Source: an uncultured Ruminococcus sp.
GTDB lineage: Bacteria > Bacillota > Clostridia > Oscillospirales > CAG-272
NCBI GenBank assembly: GCA_902765885.1
Contig: CACXBN010000062.1
Coordinates: 1-7,419, forward strand
Direction of reading: 5' to 3'
DNA: 7,419 nucleotides
The position numbers were made by a program, and so were the translations under genes. The notes beneath the pieces are model-generated. The model was not told where the DNA came from and made no database searches. It saw only the letters and a list, made by a program, of their open reading frames with translations. Below are positions 6,340 to 7,419 of the stretch, piece by piece. The stretch's first letter is position 1. Each line of letters begins with the position of its first letter.

Positions 6340-7125
6340 TTATTCGCTCAATTCTTCAATGGTAAGATATGCTTTTTTTATTTTGGCAATCGCGGCATTC
6401 ATGTAATAAAGAAGCGCTACATGCAGGAGAACGCATATCACTCCAACAACGGTCAACTCCCTGTAAATGGCTTCATATTGAATCACATCAATGTCATCAA
6501 GGAACATCAAAACATAAATAAGGGCTCTCATCACCTGACTTATAACCGCAACTATCGTCATCGTTCGCAGAAAGATATCTGACTTCCCTGAAGGCTCCGG
6601 TGTAGCACCGCAGATATGTATTATCTCGTCCTTTCCCTTTAGGATCGACTTGACTAACAATAAAAACATACCGAGCGTCAGAATAGAATCTATAATGCCG
6701 ACCGTCAGGGTCAGGGTTGTTTCTTCCAGCAAATGCGGCTCCCCGGCAACAGTTTCAATTCTTCCTCCTGATAATATGGTAATAACAGCAAATATTCCGG
6801 GAAGAATACTTTCCAGTGCACTGAGTAAAATACCGGCTATTGTATATTTTCTGGCCTTGCTCATGCTTTTCGAAACACTCGACAGTTCCGAAAATGAAAG
6901 CAGGCACATTATCGTGCCTATAAGCAAGAGTGCTATGGAAACGGCATACAGTGCGCCGCTGGCGCTTTTGAGATCCAGTTTCACACTGTCCTTTAAATAC
7001 TTATTGGTTATTATTTCATAAATGAGATATATTGCATTACCGACTGTAAAAATGATAAGGGAATAATATAGCCTTTTGAGCTCCGCGGGCATTATTCTCC
7101 TTGCGTTGGATTCACTTGTTTTCAT
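6340..7125 (-). CDS. Six-span membrane protein of unknown function, first gene of the sensor operon
   Basis: The 261-residue protein has six likely membrane spans (~19-38, 57-77, 94-117, 137-159, 185-207, 223-243), a short basic N-terminus and a short charged C-terminal tail, so both ends are probably cytoplasmic. The loop 118-135 (GGRIETVAGEPHLLEE) and a cytoplasm-like stretch 160-184 with GATPEPSGKSD are the main soluble parts. I do not recognise the family. It is transcribed first and sits 1 nt from the kinase gene, so it may be a co-sensor, ligand-binding partner or modulator of the kinase; that is inference. The start at 7125 has GGTGA 6 nt upstream. An alternative start at Met12 (ATG 7092-7090) is preceded by AAGGAG (7102-7097) at a rather short 4-nt spacing. 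I favour 7125 because of the promoter distance, but the start is not settled. Confidence 0.82.
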   Translation of the reverse strand: MKTSESNARRIMPAELKRLYYSLIIFTVGNAIYLIYEIITNKYLKDSVKLDLKSASGALYAVSIALLLIGTIMCLLSFSELSSVSKSMSKARKYTIAGILLSALESILPGIFAVITILSGGRIETVAGEPHLLEETTLTLTVGIIDSILTLGMFLLLVKSILKGKDEIIHICGATPEPSGKSDIFLRTMTIVAVISQVMRALIYVLMFLDDIDVIQYEAIYRELTVVGVICVLLHVALLYYMNAAIAKIKKAYLTIEELSE

Positions 7126-7151
7126 TTTAGTTCACCATAATATTTCTTCAT
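7122..7151 (-). other. Possible 9-codon upstream open frame overlapping the operon's first start codon
   Basis: On the minus strand an ATG at 7151-7149 opens a frame encoding MKKYYGELK whose TGA (7124-7122) overlaps the first gene's ATG (7125-7123) as ATGA. Counting from the exact -10 box, the predicted +1 base falls at about 7151, so this frame would be leaderless or nearly so. The GGTGA that serves the first gene lies within it. Whether it is translated cannot be told from sequence. Confidence 0.25.
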
Positions 7152-7157
7152 GCCTTA

Positions 7158-7186
7158 ATTATATAGTTCTTGCATCCTCTTGTCAA
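7158..7186 (-). promoter_or_regulatory. Consensus sigma-A/sigma-70 promoter of the minus-strand sensor operon
   Basis: Read on the minus strand, TTGACA (7186-7181) and TATAAT (7163-7158) are both exact consensus hexamers and are separated by exactly 17 bp. The predicted start of transcription is near 7151, giving a leader of about 26 nt before the ATG at 7125. The hairpin at 7227-7198 lies just upstream and would insulate this promoter from read-through. Confidence 0.88.
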
Positions 7187-7197
7187 ATAAATGCCCC

Positions 7198-7227
7198 AAA
7201 AAAGTGTGGAAATATGCACACTTTTTT
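7198..7227 (-). terminator. Bidirectional terminator-like hairpin upstream of the sensor operon promoter
   Basis: AAAAAAGTGTG (7198-7208) and CACACTTTTTT (7217-7227) form a perfect 11-bp stem with the 8-nt loop GAAATATG. Both strands end the stem in six T. The G/C part is only five pairs, so strength is moderate. On the minus strand it begins at the TGA (7229-7227) of a frame that is open from the window edge, and it precedes the promoter at 7186. It may end an RNA or gene arriving from the right, or serve as the 3' end of a small RNA. Confidence 0.65.
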
Positions 7228-7367
7228 CACAATTCACCTCCTCCTGAAGGTGTCTGAGTCTCCTTGCTGAAGTGCATATAAATGCCTGAGAATGGAGCGC
7301 GCCTATACCCGTGTTTCGGTTTTTTAGTACCAGAAAATTTCGGCTGAAAAAAGCACGAATGAGAAAA
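7228..7367. other. Intergenic stretch with SD/anti-SD-like sequence; possible structured RNA or dispersed intergenic element
   Basis: No convincing gene is seen. On the minus strand the segment carries an unusually long SD-like AGGAGGAGGTG (7246-7236) that can pair with CACC(T) just upstream (7252-7248) as a 5-bp stem. A small GCAT-TTAT-ATGC hairpin lies further upstream (about 7275-7264), and two related copies of CTTCAG plus purines occur (CTTCAGCAAGGAG, CTTCAGGAGGAGG). The plus-strand equivalent, TCACCTCCTCC, looks like the 3' end of 16S rRNA. The block ends on the minus strand at the T-tract hairpin at 7227-7198, an arrangement that fits a small RNA with its own terminator. I have an impression, unverifiable here, that similar sequence recurs between genes of Lachnospiraceae. 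Confidence 0.35.
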
Positions 7368-7419
7368 CAAGCGGAAAAAACAAGCGGAAAAAAACAAGCG
7401 GAAAAAACAAGCGGAAAAA
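7368..7419. repeat. Tandem direct repeat, four copies of CAAGCGG plus an A-run, running off the window
   Basis: Copies start at 7368, 7381, 7395 and 7408, with lengths 13, 14 and 13 nt; the last is cut by the window end. The core CAAGCGG is identical in all four and only the A-run varies (6, 7, 6, at least 5). The copies are direct with no spacer, unlike a CRISPR array. The A-run variation suggests replication slippage. The array may continue beyond the window. Confidence 0.92.

Noticed and set aside
6650..7021. 123-codon open frame on the plus strand
   Set aside because: Antisense to the six-span membrane protein, with no supporting start signal or motif.
7182..7230. 15-codon GTG-initiated leader peptide (MKKVCIFPHFFGAFI) after the strong GGAGGAGGTG on the minus strand
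   Set aside because: The hairpin with a T-tract lies inside it and the operon's own promoter begins at its stop codon, so it is not part of that operon's transcript. It remains only a formal possibility as a peptide of an upstream RNA.
7076..7270. 64-codon open frame on the plus strand
   Set aside because: It crosses the consensus minus-strand promoter and the hairpin and overlaps the start of the six-span protein; no family resemblance.
7227..7419. Minus-strand frame open from the window edge, ending ...KETQTPSGGGEL and then TGA just before the hairpin
   Set aside because: It runs through the tandem repeat, whose 13-nt period shifts frame each copy, and a second frame is also open over much of the stretch, so openness is weak evidence. 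Sequence from the right would settle it.
7368..7419. CRISPR array
   Set aside because: The repeats are 13-14 nt and directly adjacent, with no spacers and no cas gene nearby.

Overview
The window looks like a chromosomal stretch of an anaerobic Firmicute, most likely a Clostridia/Lachnospiraceae-type organism. This rests on strong GGAGG-type ribosome binding sites, a moderate G+C content, an exact sigma-A-type promoter, a LytS/YesM-like sensor kinase paired with a receiver-SARP-like regulator, and STAS-aminoglycoside-phosphotransferase-like fusion proteins. The taxon is inferred from gene style only; no rRNA or other marker gene is present.

Two converging gene blocks fill the window. The left block (plus strand, 1-4250) is one tightly packed unit of five reading frames: the C-terminal end of an unrecognised protein with a terminal membrane anchor; a single-domain HD hydrolase of the RelA/SpoT type (small alarmone hydrolase); two tandem paralogues, each fusing a STAS domain to an APH/choline-kinase-like phosphotransferase domain; and a multi-spanning membrane protein. 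The first two boundaries overlap (1 nt and 14 nt) and the next two gaps are 44 and 25 nt, so co-expression is likely. A strong intrinsic terminator follows at 4271-4319. The promoter of this block lies outside the window. Together the genes suggest a signalling module linking nucleotide second-messenger turnover to fused STAS-kinase proteins at or near the membrane. That joint role is inference.

The right block (minus strand, 7125 to 4443) is a three-gene operon: a six-span membrane protein of unknown function, a five-span histidine kinase of the LytS/YehU (His_kinase/HATPase) type, and a response regulator with a SARP-like winged-helix output. The genes are separated by 1 and 0 nt. An exact TTGACA-17 bp-TATAAT promoter lies at 7186-7158, and a 9-codon upstream frame may begin at the predicted transcription start and overlap the first gene's start codon. 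The operon ends in a minus-strand terminator at about 4399-4369. The kinase keeps its phospho-accepting His but has lost the N-box Asn and has an altered G2 motif.

The right edge (7187-7419) holds no convincing gene. It contains an 11-bp perfect hairpin with T-tracts on both sides (7198-7227), a structured-looking stretch with a long SD/anti-SD-like sequence (7230-7330), and four head-to-tail copies of a 13-14 bp repeat (CAAGCGG plus an A-run) that run off the window end.
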